Positions 10,824 through 23,749 of a DNA stretch of 64,000 bases are shown here, one piece after another. The stretch comes from Bimuria novae-zelandiae CBS 107.79 (lineage: Eukaryota; Ascomycota; Dothideomycetes; Pleosporales; Didymosphaeriaceae). The notes under the pieces were generated by a model. That model did no database searches, was not told where the DNA came from, and saw only the letters and a program-made list of their open reading frames with translations. A program made the translations under genes and the position numbers. The stretch is taken from contig ML976700.1 of the NCBI GenBank assembly GCA_010015655.1, positions 190,390 to 254,389 of the forward strand, written 5' to 3'. The stretch's first letter is position 1, and every line of letters begins with the position of its first letter.

Positions 10824-11996
10824 GGCCAGCAACCTAAGGCTACTAAGCCACCTATAATTAATATTATTACGAGATTTTTCAGAGTCAAGGTCTCTAAAGC
10901 CTATAGATAATTACTAGCTACTTAAATTATTAATATTTACTTAGTATTTGAATTATTTAGCTACTACGCGACTTTAAGGTAGATATAATAAATAAAATTA
11001 TATTAATATTTATAGCCTTATACTAAAGCTATTTTCTAATAACTTTACTAAAAGGCTTTAAGATATTTTTACTACCTAACTTAAATATTTTAATATATTT
11101 TTAAAGTTAACTTTATATTTTATAGGCCTATTACTTAAAGTATTACTTTATAGCTTTATTAGACCTTTACTTTACGCATATATTTTTATTAGCTATTTAA
11201 GTAATACCCCTCTCCTAAAGTAGCTATATTTTAAGCTACTAGCTAGCCTAATAGGCCTCTACTTACTTACTTTTTTAAAGCTATAGTTACTACGCTTTAG
11301 TATCTTTTTTATATTAATAATTATATACCTATTATATACTATAAAGTTTTTAAAAAGTAGCTTTTTCTTTATTCTTATAAAGCTAATTAAAAAGTAAAGG
11401 CCTGTCTTGCTTTAAGCGTCTCTTTTAGATAGTTAAAGCCTTTTATAGGCCTTAATTTTTATACTTTATAAGCTAAGCTCGTGCAGAAATTAAATATATA
11501 GTTTAACTTAGCTTTTTAGCTATTTTACTAGCCCCTATATTAATATAAGCTTTTAAAAGTTTACTAATTTTTCTCTAATCTAATACGCTAAGTACTATAG
11601 TTAAGCTTTTTTATAATTCTTACTTAGGTAAGTAATTATTATTAAACTACTTAAGGATAGCCTTTAAATATAAAAGTAATAGGCCTATAGCTTTAAAGGC
11701 CTAAAATATTAATAGCTACCTTATAGTGTTAATCTAGACCTTTTAAAATAGATGTCACGGTAATCTCCTAGGCAACCTGACAGCCTAGACGTACTATTAA
11801 CAATAGTACGTTAGTATATAGGCTTCTCTTCTAAACTTATACTTTGGAAACTAAAGGTCTAATAGCCTTAGTCCTAAAAGTTTAATAGCCTAGACCCCGA
11901 AGCTTGCTTCTAATTGGTTAGACACGATGCTAGCCATTATAATGGGCTACGCCTAGTTGTTGCCTTAGATCCTTAACCCTTAGTTATGCGAACCCC
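10824..11996. repeat. AT-rich RIP-degraded DNA
   Basis: TA-rich with stops in all frames and no GC-balanced island except 11750-11996. There TGTCACGGTAATC (11753) looks like an LTR start, possibly the 5' LTR of the plus-strand Gypsy element that continues at 18752. No matching 3' copy was found. Confidence 0.5.
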
Positions 11997-12288
11997 TGTA
12001 TCGGCGCAGGTCACTCAAAGGATCGATGTTGGCGTATCTCCTAGCAGAGGCATGTGGGAGTGCGTGTATAAGAATATAGCCTCGAATGAATTAAGTGCCT
12101 ATAGGCCTGGTACGAAAGGATACGGAAAAGNNNNNNNNNNNNNNNNNNNNNNNNNNNNNNNNNNNNNNNNNNNNNNNNNNNNNNNNNNNNNNNNNNNNNN
12201 NNNNNNNNNNNNNNNNNNNNNNNNNNNNNNNNNNNNNNNNNNNNNNNNNNAAGGGTTCTCGTGTCGACGAGCGATTGTTCCTGTTACA
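11997..12288 (-). repeat. Gypsy-1 LTR (left copy, contains an assembly gap)
   Basis: Starts TGTATCGGCGCAGG and ends CTGTTACA; a 120-base N run sits inside. The matching part of the right LTR between the gap's flanking sequences is about 165 bases, so the gap is probably that long. Confidence 0.85.
12131..12250. other. Assembly gap (120 N) inside the Gypsy-1 left LTR
   Basis: Run of N. The flanks ...GGATACGGAAAAG and AAGGGTTCTCGTG are both present in the right LTR, 165 bases apart (18544-18708), which shows what the gap should contain. Confidence 0.95.
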
Positions 12289-12470
12289 CTACCCCCTCCT
12301 TTATAACTTGCAGATAGTCCCTTATCTATGCCGTGTGTGAATTGTTTCGCGCGTTTTTGCTGTTTCTGGCAACCAGCGCAGTTAGTAACGTTGTGGTAGT
12401 AATTATAACTCTACTAATTGGTCAATTTCCATTTATCTTGTTTCGCTAGTTGTGCGCGTTCGGTCGCGGC

Positions 12471-12979
12471 AACGTGCCTAACTATAAGTTCCCTAAGCTA
12501 TCCTCTAAAAAGTGTAGCTACTGCACCTCTTAGAACGAGAAGTGCAACCCTGTAAGTATAGCAATTCTAATTCCAGTCTGCTTTAATAACAGATTAGGTA
12601 GGTGCCCGACTTCGTGGAGTCCGAATTTCGGACTTTTAGGAGGGCCTTGCGGGATTGGGAGGGGGCCAGCGGGGAGGACGCTGCTAACCTCCAACCCTCG
12701 CTTGACAAGGCTGCGAAGGACCTGGGCACAATTGTGCAGGTCACCCGGGCGGGTGAGGCTGGGCTAACTTCTGTAGAATTACTGCTCGCGCAGCATTCTG
12801 CTTCTATGCGGGTGGAGGATTGTCTACGGCGTGTAGAGGAGGTAGTGGATAATCTTCATAACACCATAAGGACGGCTTCGGAGGGGGGTCGGGGGAAGGG
12901 AAAGGGTAAGGGGAAGGGGAAGGCGCCTGCTGCCCTTAAGGGTGCTCTACCTAAGCCCTCCGATTCGGATAAGGAGTAG
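12471..12979 (+). CDS. Accessory ORF opposite to pol in Gypsy-1, cysteine-motif protein
   Basis: The last exon, 12602-12979, is 378 nt, GC-rich and unmutated. It encodes PDFVESEFRTFRRALRDWEG, a helical middle region and a Gly-Lys repeat tail (GKGKGKGKGK). A 50 bp intron (GTAAGT at 12552 to AG at 12601) joins it to an upstream exon with the pattern CSYCTS-stop-NEKCNPV, a CX2C...C cluster; the stop is TAG at 12531-12533, probably an original CAG. The start of exon 1 is not clear. It lies between the integrase end and the adjacent LTR and points against pol. Cysteine clusters of this form occur in many fungal hypothetical proteins; the function is unknown. Confidence 0.55.
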
Positions 12980-14019
12980 AATTTTGTTTTTTTTTTTCTT
13001 TTTTTTCTTCTTTCTTGTACTATTAGAATTTAAAACTCTTGGGCCTGCTACTCTGTTCCTTGTTCCTATGAGTGAATCCACTGACTCAATGCCTTTGGAG
13101 GTCCGGGGCGATTCGGATACTTGTCGTAAAATTATCTTAACTTGTGGGGGGCTCCCATGAAGTTCGATGCAGGGTACTATACTAGATCCGGGTTATGTCC
13201 TACCTACTTAACTCTGTATTTAAGGGTATTTTAGGATAGCTTACTAGCCAAGATCTCCTTAACTTCCTATTCCTCTACTCTATTAATAGGGACACCTGGC
13301 GGTTTCGGAGCTTCTTGTCCTGGCAGTGGGTCTTAAGGATCTTTACAAAGGAGATTCGGAGTAAAGATATTATAGATTCGGGACCTTAAAGGAAGTTTAA
13401 GTCTGTATAAGTAACTAACTTGTTCTATTACTTTGAATAGGCCCTCCCACTTGTTAGATAGCTTTTAGCTAGGTCTTGACACCGCAAGGTTGCGAGCGTC
13501 TAGGTAGACTATATCGCCAACTTCCTAGTTAACTAGGCGATGGTGTCGATTAATTATAGATTGTATTTAGTCTTGTGCTTGTTCTATGTTTTCCTTTGCT
13601 AGCTGCTAAGCGGCATGTATTTGTTTAGCTAGTAATTAAGCGTCTTTAACATTCAAACGATCCTGGGGTTTGGTGAATAAGGTAGGATTCTAATCCCAAC
13701 TTTAACGGGGTTCGGAGCCATACAGGATCTGGTAGGGTGACATGCCAATAGCCGAATGGGGTAGAGTGACCTGCGCTCGATCGATCAGGGGTAGAAGTGA
13801 ACTCTAGTTATCCTGGTAGTAGGATACGAAGGGGCGTAGCCTCTGGTCGATATACTTGTTTATGATTTCTGTCTGGCCATCTGTCTCTTTATGGTACGCG
13901 GTAGATAGCTTCACTTTAACGCCTATAATCTAACAAAACTCTAACCAGAATGTGGAAACAAACTAAGGACCTTGATTAGAGACAATAGACTCTAGAGTGT
14001 ATCCGAATTGGTACACCTA

Positions 14020-14205
14020 TTATACGAACAAGTTAGCCATTTCGCGGGTATTAATCGATTTGTGGCAAGGAATAGATACCACTTGTTTAGACAAATAATT
14101 AATAACTACTATGATCCGATCGTATTTGGCCCTGTCCTTAGAAAATTCCTTAAAGTCGATACACAGATGTTGCATAGGCCTATTAGGGATAGGTAACAGA
14201 TGCAA
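14020..14205 (-). pseudogene. Integrase core fragment of Gypsy-1
   Basis: Open minus-strand stretch reading PMQHLCIDFKEF, then YDRIIVVINYLSKQVVSIPC. This corresponds to the first catalytic Asp region of Gypsy integrases (W..ISMDFI, ILVVVDRLSK). It is a surviving piece of a pol gene broken by RIP stops on both sides. Confidence 0.8.
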
Positions 14206-17200
14206 AAACCTTAGAGTGGGGGTCTGCCTTAGGTGTGCACGTTAGCAGGGAATGCAGTTTCGTACATACTGCTTATAGGTAGCTTCTATTCCCTTCCAGT
14301 AGTACTTTCGAGAGAGTAACTGGTAGGTTTTTGTATAACCTGGATGAGCCGTTGACTTCTGATTATGGATTTCCCGGATGAGGCGGGTATATAGAGTAGA
14401 TTCGGGAGGGACGCACAGTCTGTTATTGTATAGAATAAGACTATTATGAATCTAATATTTCTCTAGTAGGGACTAGCGTTCTGTGATAAATCCGAGGCGG
14501 TTCTCCTATAGCAAGGCTTTAATAAGTTAATAGGAATCTAGACTTATAATGTCTTTATTAGTTGACAAGGCGAACACGTCGACTTCGGCATTAGACTTCT
14601 TAATGTAGGTCTAGGCCAGGTCGGAGTTAATTCGGGGGTCAAGTCGATGGGGCCCTAGGAATACTTGGCTACGATTGTCATATTAAATAGCCTTAAGGTC
14701 CGCAAGATCTTGTTCTTGTTAACTTAGGATATTAGCTCTAGCGTTGCTTTTACCTGGCGTGTATTCGATCCGAAAGTCAAACGAGGATAGCATTTCGTAC
14801 TAGCAAACTTAACGAGCATTAAGGACCTTAGTAGTTATAAAGTATTCTAAGGATTAATAATCCGAAAGAACTTAGATTATAGTTTAGGTAGAAGCGAGTT
14901 CTACGCGCTACTTAATAAAGGCAGTAATAATAGCGAATAATTCCTTATTATAGATCTCCTAGTTTAGTTCGGATCCGGTTAGGACATGACTGTAGAATGC
15001 TACTGGTTAAACTTTTCCATTCGGATGTTCCTAGGATAGTACTCCTGCAATCACTCTATCTGATACGTCTGTTTCTACCCTAGTAGGTAGTTTAGGGTCG
15101 AAGTGATAGAGGGTGGGGATGGCTAGTAACGCCTGTTTAATTTATTAGAAGGCGACTTTACACTCTAAACTCTATTTAAATAGGATTTAAGGACTTTGCA
15201 GGGTACTAATAGGTTTTGTAATATAGGAGAAGTCCTTAATAAATTGCTAATAGAACCTAGCAAATCTAAGAAACAACTTCACACCTGTTATGATTGTGGG
15301 GGCTTTCCAGTTCCGTAGTGCTTCTACCTTGGCTGGATCTACCTCCATACCAGTATTAGTAAGGATATAACCTAGGTATCGGGTCCGAGTCACATGGAAT
15401 TCACTTTTGAGGATGTCGACTTAGAGGCCGGCTTTCCAGAGACAATCTAACACCTTCTAAACGTGCTCAATGTGTTCCTTGACAGTGTTAGAATAAATAA
15501 GGATGTTATCCAGGTACGCAATACAAAAGTTGTCAAGATAATTAATAAGAACGTTATTTATATATCGCTAGTAGGTGGCTAGTCTATTACACAACTTAAA
15601 AGGCAATACCTTACACTTGTAAGATCCGTATTAAGTCCAAAACGTAGTGTACTCTTCTAATTTAGGATCCATGCGAATTTTATTAAAGGCAGCTCAGATA
15701 TTAAATTTAGTAAATATCTTAGCCTTAGAGGGGCGAGCCAAAAGTTCGTTAATTCTTAGAATTAGGTAGGAGTCCTTTCGGGTTAGAAGGTTAAGTTTGC
15801 GGTAGTCTACATATATTCGAAAATCTCTGTTTAGCTTTTGTACACAAAGGATGGGAGACGCGAAAGGGCTTTGACTATGCTTAATAAATCCCTTTTAAAG
15901 ATGTTCTAGAACGTACTTTTTAATGGCCTCTAGTTCTTCTAGACTGGATTTATATAGAGGACTGTAGTTGTTTAGAAGGGGTTCGGTGAGCATAATCTTA
16001 TAGTCATATAGTTGGCGCGGGGGTAGCTTATCGGCCGCAGTCTTGCTAAATATATCCTAATACTAACGGTATATCTAGGGAAGTTGTTCTTTAATAAGAC
16101 AAGCATTCTTAGGATCTTCAGCGTGGCGTTAAGTTCGTATATAGTCTAACAGGCGTTCGATTTCGTACAGAGAAGTAGTAAAGAATTCGTTAACTAGCTT
16201 TTTCATGTTAAAGTAAAAGGTGTTTGCTGAGATGAGAGCAATTATGGGCATCCGCATCGCCTACGGAGCGGATGCGGAACGGGCAGGTTTTGGAGCGGGA
16301 TCCTAAGAAATTAGGGGTACTGTCTTCCTACTTAGAGGGAGAGGATGAGGCAGTCGAATGAGGCCCTTAATGCGATTAACTGTAGGGCTGTTCTTTATCC
16401 GATATTGTTCCTGTTCCTATAGGATATCCCGGCGACGAATATCTTACTGCACCTCTGAGTTCTGAATTGGCTATTCTAGCTACATTAAGATAGTTTTAGA
16501 GGGATTATAGGTCTTAGGATACTTTGCTAGCTATAAGATCTAATTCTACTCTATATCTAATTAAAGCTTAAAGCGCTTAAGCCATTAGAGTCCCAGGATG
16601 CAGTCCTGTGTTCCTAAGTCTATTACTATAAAGGGGCAGTTGCAGATTGTTTGCCTATCTATCTTTATGTGCAAACGAATGTATCGGTCCACTAGGGTAC
16701 GAATTTTATTTAAGAACCCTCGAACTATAACGCGGTACAGTAGTTTTTGGATAGGAACATAAAGTGACTGAGATAAAGAAGCTACAATTTAAAAATTAAT
16801 AAAAAGAAAACCTTAGGCACTAGTGTTAATAAGGGTATTAAGTTAGATCCTATACCCGTTCGAACGGAGTACGAGGGGGGTTTGAAAGTAAGGACCTCCT
16901 AGCAACTTCGATAAATCTATATTAGAAAGGTCGTACTTGCTTATACCTAGGGCGGAGGCTTTTTCTAGGCGTCTTCGTTTCTCAGGGATGCTTCCTCATC
17001 CGCATTAACGTATTCTTAATTAGAGTCTAGTTCCACTCCGATCTTGCGGACGCGGGGTTAAGGGCAATCTCTAATAAAGTATCTTAACTTTCTATAGTTA
17101 TAGCAGGTGTTGGAACTTGTCTATGTTATTAGAGGTTACGATGGCGGGACTATCCTGTCTTGGGGCGCATTTAGAGTAGATTCCTTAATAGGTCTATATA

Positions 17201-18409
17201 GTACCTTAGTTAGGGTACTAGGGTGAATTTCTTCCTTATAGTTCTTCTAACGCAGAGGTTAATTTATACTAGTTATAAAGCGGGTAAAGGGACTTGTTAG
17301 TGCATTCCGCGTTTCTAAGTTAAAGGCTGTTAGGTGGGCCACTATTTTCTTAAAGGAATTATTCCATAGGTGCTTAAACCCTATGTTTAGAGCCCTTAAG
17401 GATGGTGTTATCTTTTCCTATAGGAATAAAGACTATTTATCCTTATAAACTCTGCCTCGGATTGCTGCACTAATAAACTTAGCCTTAAAGGCAAGGAAAG
17501 TTTCCTTAGAGGTTATCTCTAAGCGTTAGAACGTGGTCCGGTACTTAGCTTCCTTGTTACTAGATATAAAGAAGGATGATAGTAGTTCGATCATCTCCTT
17601 AGCATTCTTAAACCATAACGTATCTAAAGTAGCTAGGTACTGGGGTTCCAAATATTCGCGAGCGGTACCAAAAGTATGTCCTTACACTAATGCCATGCGA
17701 GCGCGTTTACTTAGATAGTAATCCGCGTTAATCTCGAGACAGTCCCTAATTAATGCTTACTATTAAGGAAAGGTAGGTTCTTTCCTATTAATTAGGGATT
17801 CTATCTTAGGAGTTCGCTCGGATAGCTTTGCCATAATAGTGGCGGGAGATTCGGACTAGTATCGGAGGGCTGTCGGGGGTGATTCGATTGTAGGCCGGGC
17901 TTAGTCCCTAGCTTAGGATTCTCTAGTTAATTACTCTAGTTATGCTTGCATTTAACGCAATTGGTTCTAGAGAGCTATTACTAGGTTAGCGGATTAAACC
18001 AAATTAGCTTCGGGTCTAATAATAGGATCGTCTAAAGTATTATCGCTTTCTTTATCTTCTTCGCTCTTTAAAGGTTCTAGGGGTGGCTAACGGTCTCCCT
18101 AAGTCCGACTCCGGGCCGCCTGCCGTGCCGTTTTTAACGATGCTAAAACAGATATTAACGTTTAATTTTAAGTCTATAAGTTATTAGTAGTTACTACTTT
18201 TCTACCTTAGCGTAACTTTACGCGACTTTTCTAAAGTTAACCTAATTTATCTATAATTAGGAGTTCTAAACCTAAAGGCTTTAGTTAGCAGGAGGTCTCT
18301 AGAATCCTGTCTATAGAGAAAACCAGGGACGCGCTAACGCGGGTCCGTTCCGTTCTTATAGTAATATTCTTTAAAGCTGTCACCAGCGGTAGCAACCTTT
18401 TCCGTATAA

Positions 18410-18746
18410 TATATCGGCGCAGGTTACTTAAAGGATTAATATTAGCGTATCTTTTAGCAGAGGCATGTGGGAGTGCGTGTATAAGAATATAGCCTTGAAT
18501 GAATTAAGTGCCTATAGGCCTGGTACGAAAGGATACGGAAAAGGTACTAAACTATAAAGGCCCCAAGCTCCTCTAAATACACCTCTTCCCAGATGGCTAG
18601 CTAGCACATATCTGCCATAGGTTGACCGTCGGTCTGATAGATCCGAAATAGGTCCGAAACGGATCAGTAGAGCCACTCGGATGATCTCGAATCCTGTCTT
18701 AACTGGCCAAGGGTTCTCGTGTCGACGAGCGATTGTTCCTGTTACA
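18410..18746 (-). repeat. Gypsy-1 LTR (right copy)
   Basis: 337 bp, matching 11997-12288 apart from C/T-type differences, including TG to TA at its first two bases. Followed directly by the ACCCC duplication. Confidence 0.85.
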
Positions 18747-18751
18747 ACCCC

Positions 18752-21700
18752 AGATATATAAGTTTAACGCCTAAAGCTTAACTTTAGACTCTTTATTAAA
18801 TTTATAAGTATTCTTTTAGCACCTTTAGCTCCTTAAGCACCTAGCCCCTTATATTAAATTTAATTACTTTTACTTATCGCGGGATCAGTAGATTTTAAAT
18901 ATAATTATAGACTAAAGCTATAAAGTAGCACACGAAGTTAAAGGACTTACGTAGATAAATACTATAAAGGCAACGCCTAGACTTATAAAGAGGTAAAACT
19001 CTTCTTAGCGAGTAATTAAGAAGGAGTCTTAACAGACACTTAACACTAGTAAGTCTATCTTTACTAAATAAAGAAGTTATAAAAATAAGAATAAGACCTT
19101 TTACTAAAGGTCTATATCTTAGCGTAAATAATTATACGTAGCGAGCTATTAGCTTATAAAAAAGTAATAGCTAAGGAAATAAAAGGATAGCCTTCCTATT
19201 TATAACTAAACTTTAGGTATTAGGAGTTAATAAAAATAAAATATAATAATTCCTAAGTAAGGTTAAAGTACTTATTAACCTTTAAGACACCCTTTAGACT
19301 TTACCGCAAGGAGCAAGAGGACTAACTAAAAAAATAATAAAAAAGCGCTAAGAATCCCTAACGACATAATAATATTTTTAAAAGATAAGAGGTATAAATT
19401 AGCTATTAAAAGTAGACTAACGAATAGAGCTACTAAAGAAATTAATATTAAAGCTTATCTTAAACTAAGAAAGAAGCCGCCGCCCTAAGATCCTTAATTT
19501 AGCCTACTTTAATAGTAAATAACAGGATTACTATCGCTTTAGGATAGTAATGTAATATAAGCTTTTAGAGGATAGGGACTACCTTAAAAATATACTTAGA
19601 TATATTATTAGTTAATTAATAAGATGTACAGCGACGGTGGGAATTATATACCTAAACTACTACCTAGGGTGCACTAAAGCTAACCTCGAGAAGCTACTAA
19701 ATTATAATTTTTATAACTACCTAGCGGAAGAAATCACGCGTAACTACTTACTTATAATATAATAAGGGAACTAAAAGCTTCGTAACTTTAACTTTAATTT
19801 TAATAATTATGCTATAGAAGCTAAGGAGTATAGTTAAGAAATTCAAAAAAAAACCTATATCTTTAAAGCTTTTACAAAGACTTACAGGACTAAATAGTTA
19901 TAATAAATATAAATAATAATTAGGACCTGCAAGGGGTCTAGAAGAGAGTTAATAAGGTTAAAGAAAATCTTTTTTAAAATATATTATAGCTACTAAAGTT
20001 TTCTGCTAAGAACGGGGCGCTAGACGAGATAGATTAGGAACTTATTTAAGCTAACCTTAAAAGGATATCTAGCTAATAAAGCTAAGACAAAAGACACTAA
20101 GCGACGGACAGAGCCACGGGATATAGGTCTAGTAATACTTAAAAATAAGCCACGTAGGTGTCGCGCGAGGTAATAGAAACCCGTAAAAAGAATAGTTCCT
20201 ATTTTTATTATAGAGATACAGGATATCGCGTAAAATAGTATAAACTTTTACTTATAATAAAGCTAGCATAAGTTCGCGCCGCTACACCTGCTATTAAGAG
20301 ATTCTTTAATAAAGAGTTTAATATAGCCTTTACTAATTTAGAAAACTAGGTCCTCTTAGTAATAGTCGCCGCTAGGAGGTAAAAGTAGGAAAAGGGTAGA
20401 AGATAAGTTTTAATAACTTTTAAAAGCTATAGCTAGACTTAATACTAGTAATAGTACACTTGCTTATTAATAATATTATATTTATATTAACGATAATTAA
20501 TTTAGGTTATTTAACCTTTAAATTTATATTAGAAAAACTTATAATAAAAGCCTACCTATAGCGCAAGAACCTACCCTATTTATAGGAGGTTATTAGTATT
20601 AGAGGCATGCGACTCTTCGTACGCAAAGTAGTTTAATTAGAAATAAATATTAATAGCTATATAAAACTAATATAGCTATACGTCTTACCTAACGACATGT
20701 CGTACGATCTAATCCTTAGCCTAATCTAAATAAAGAAGAATAGGGTTAAACTAGCCCTAGTAAAGAAATTAATCTAGATTAGAAGTTTAGGCACCCGAAT
20801 CCATAACTAAGAAAGTAAGAAACTACTAATAAAGCTCTAAAAAGTATTAGCTATAGCCTTTATAGCCCTAAATTAGCGTAATTAACGCCTAGGAAACGAG
20901 GCTAAGGTGTTTTCTATATTAATAAAGGATATATAAAAGGCGTTAACCTATAAGCTAAAGGTAAACCTATAGGAGTTATTACCTAAAGCTTTTAAGGACT
21001 TATAGCGTATCTTTTATAAGGAATAAGCTGACAAGCTCCCCTTACACCGTAGACCTAGAGTAAATCTTTTTATCCCTCTCGTGGAAAAAGATAGTAAGAC
21101 CCTAAAGATCTCTTATAGCCCTCTATTTAATATGTCTCGCGAAGAGTTGCTCGTCCTTTAAAAAAAGCTTATTAAATACTTAGATAAAGGCTTTATTTAG
21201 GTAAGTAAGTCTAGCGCCGCTACCCTAGTATTATTTATTAAAAAACCTAGTAGAGGACTATACTTTTATATTAATTATTAAGCCTTAAATACTGTCTTAA
21301 AGAAGGACTAGTATCCTTTACTATTAATTAGTAAGACCCTTTAGCTCCTCGCGAAGGCTAAATAGTTTAGTAAATTTAATATAATCTAAGCCTTTTATAA
21401 GCTTTAGATAGTAAAAGGCAAGGAATAAAAGACGGTATTTAGAACCTAATTTAGTCTTTATAAATAGCTAGTAGTTCCTTTTAGCCTAGCTAACGCGCTA
21501 AGTACGTTCTAGCGGTATATTAATTAGGTGCTAAGGTAGCACCTTAATAACTACTACTTAGTGTATATAAATAACGTTCTTATCTTCTCTAGTAGCAGCT
21601 AAAAAGACTACAAAGAGAAAGTACGTACTATAATTTAAAAGTTAAAGGCCATAAAACTATACTTAAATATTAAGAAATTTAAGTTCTGCGTTAAAAAGAC

Positions 21701-23160
21701 TAAGTACCTTAGATTTATTATAGAAGTTAATAAGGGCGTAAGCATAGACCTAAACAAAGTTTAAGTAATTTAGGAATAGGAGTTACTAACTTTAGTAAAG
21801 GAAGTTTAGAGCTTTATGGGCTTTATAAATTTTTATTAAAAATTTATATAAAACTTCTCTAGCATAGTAAGCCCCCTTATAAAGCTTACTAGTAAAGGAG
21901 TAGAATTTGTTTAAGGATAAGAGTAGTAGTACGTATTTAACTTTTTAAAAATAGTGTTCTATACGGACCCCGCGCTAGTCTACTTTAACTCTAAATAAGA
22001 ATTAGTACTAGAAGTAAACGCCTTTAGCTAGTTAATTAGGAAATACTTCTTCTAGTACGATAATAACTGGATTCTGCGCCTAGTGACGTACTTTTTAGCG
22101 AAGAATAGCCTAGTAAAATATAACTACGCTATCTATAATAAAGAGATACTTATAGTTATTAAATGCGTAAATAAATAAGACTATATATATTAAGTAGTAA
22201 AGCACCTCACGGTCTATACTAATTATAAGAACCTTACGTATTTCGCTACTAAATAAAGGTTAGACGAATAACACGTTTAGTAAGTAAATATACTTAGCTA
22301 TATTAATATAATATTTATATATAAACTAGAGTTAGTAAACTCTAGGGCGAACGCCTTCTCCTAAAGGGACTAAGACTTACTAAAAAATAATAAAGATAAT
22401 AAATTAAGATTAAAATACTTTACGCTTCTTTTGGAGACTACTAAAAAAAATAGTTTAAAATTTTTTGTCCCCTAAACACCTACTACTATAAAGGAACCTA
22501 ACTATACTAAAGTAAATAAAGACCTAGTGCTTGCTTACCTAACACGCTCTAAACTACCTATATTAACCCTTTAAGGAGGTGATAGCCTTGCCAAGCGACG
22601 CGAACTAGACTTTAATACTATATAATAAGAGGTAGAACGCGATAAAGATAGCGTATATAGTAAGATAAAGGTATGTATTAAGAATAGGCTTAAGAAGTTT
22701 AAACCTAAATAGAAGTTATTTATTAGTATCTTAGAATATAGTATAGATAACTAAGGGTACCTACGCTATAGGTTAAAATCATAAGTACTAAAATTAAAAC
22801 TTTTATAAATAAAGCTAATAGTAGTCGCGTATAGTTTCTTAGCTTTAGAATACTTAGAATAAGAATTAAGACTACTTCTTCTTAGGGATATCTAACTAAG
22901 TAAGGTAGTATATTAAGAACTATAATATCTATAGAAAAACTAAACTATAGAGAGAAGTAAAATAGGGCCTGCTAAAGCCCTTACTACTACCTAAATAAGG
23001 ATAAAAAAATATTATAATAGACTTTATTACTACCCTACCTAAGAGCGATGGCTGCACGAATATTATAATAATTATAAATAGACTTAGCAAGGACCCTAAG
23101 TTTATTAGTCTTTTAAATTTTAATATACCTACAGTCACGATAACGTTTTTTTAATATTAG
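18752..23160 (+). mobile_element. Gypsy-type LTR retrotransposon 3, plus strand, 5'/internal part
   Basis: The plus-strand reading through many RIP stops shows a gag knuckle (YFYYRDTGYRVK, from CX2C...H) near 20.18-20.25 kb and the reverse transcriptase motif YINNVLIFS (from Y[I/V]DDVLIFS) near 21.56-21.59 kb. An integrase segment, DFITTLPKSDGCTNIIIIIN then RLSKDPKFIS, lies near 23.02-23.11 kb. The integrase frame is cut at 23160 by the left LTR of Gypsy-2 and appears to resume at 28966. The 5' LTR is probably upstream of Gypsy-1 (from about 11753). Confidence 0.7.
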
Positions 23161-23618
23161 TGTTAGGTTCCATCCAGGATAGCTGGTCCTAAATGGGCTA
23201 AGGTTGGTTCTCGGGCAGGAGTACTGGTAGGACGGGAAAGGGTTATAGTAATAGCTTGCGCCTGTCACTAAGGGCGTTAGTATTAAAGGTGTGTATAGCA
23301 CAATTAAATTAACAAGGTTGCTTATTTAGATCTAAACGATAGATTAATAAACAGGTTAAACATAAATGCCTTAAGGGTATTCGTGTGGGTTTATATATAA
23401 GAGGGGTAAACCTTACCGTCTATCTCTCTTTCTACCGTCCCTAGATTCTGATAGATGGTCGCGCCGTCCGTGGATAGTGCACCTTCCACAATCTTGGCAG
23501 GATAGTATGTCTTGGCTAGATGGTACATCACGTGACCTCAGTTACGCGACCCCGCCAAGTATCACTTCTACTAAGGCCCGTTAGTCCTCCGCGTTCTATA
23601 CATGTTTAGATCCTAACA
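23161..23618 (-). repeat. Gypsy-2 LTR (left copy)
   Basis: Starts TGTTAGG and ends CCTAACA, so the ends are inverted repeats as in retroviral LTRs. 458 bp, clearly less AT-rich than the interior. Confidence 0.85.
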
Positions 23619-23749
23619 TTACCTCCCCTCTTCTAGATAGCGTCCTCGGTATCCTCGTTCCGCGCCCCCTAGCTACAGATACGGTCGTTGCATATAAATA
23701 CTCGCGTGAGTTGCTGTTTTCGTGTTCTAGTCTTAATGCCTTCCTGACC

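Larger units (their letters stand above)
11997..18746 (-). mobile_element. Gypsy-type LTR retrotransposon 1, RIP-degraded
   Basis: The LTRs at 11997-12288 and 18410-18746 share the start (T[G/A]TATCGGCGCAGG) and the end (CGATTGTTCCTGTTACA), and the element is bounded by a perfect 5 bp duplication, ACCCC (11992-11996 and 18747-18751). The coding strand is minus. A gag CCHC knuckle (CYNYRKLRYFIRDCP, a mutated CX2CX4HX4C) lies near 17060-17110. The reverse transcriptase motif YLDNILIY (from YLDD) is near 15.49-15.53 kb and an integrase core fragment near 14.0-14.2 kb. The order gag-RT-integrase is that of Ty3/Gypsy. A purine tract next to 12289 on the minus strand fits the polypurine tract. It also carries an opposite-strand ORF at 12471-12979. 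Confidence 0.85.

Noticed and set aside
10638..10910. Plus-strand frame across the left inverted repeat
   Set aside because: It crosses the transposon boundary and is antisense to the BTB fragment; the similar peptide at 29208-29543 is simply the translated inverted repeat.
11753..18746. Placing the Gypsy-1 left LTR start at TGTCACGG (11753)
   Set aside because: The stretch 11753-11996 has no counterpart before the right LTR; homology and the ACCCC duplication both place the start at 11997.
18000..23000. CRISPR-like or satellite array in the AT-rich DNA
   Set aside because: Apparent repetition is TA-rich low complexity; there are no regularly spaced identical units, and the context is eukaryotic.
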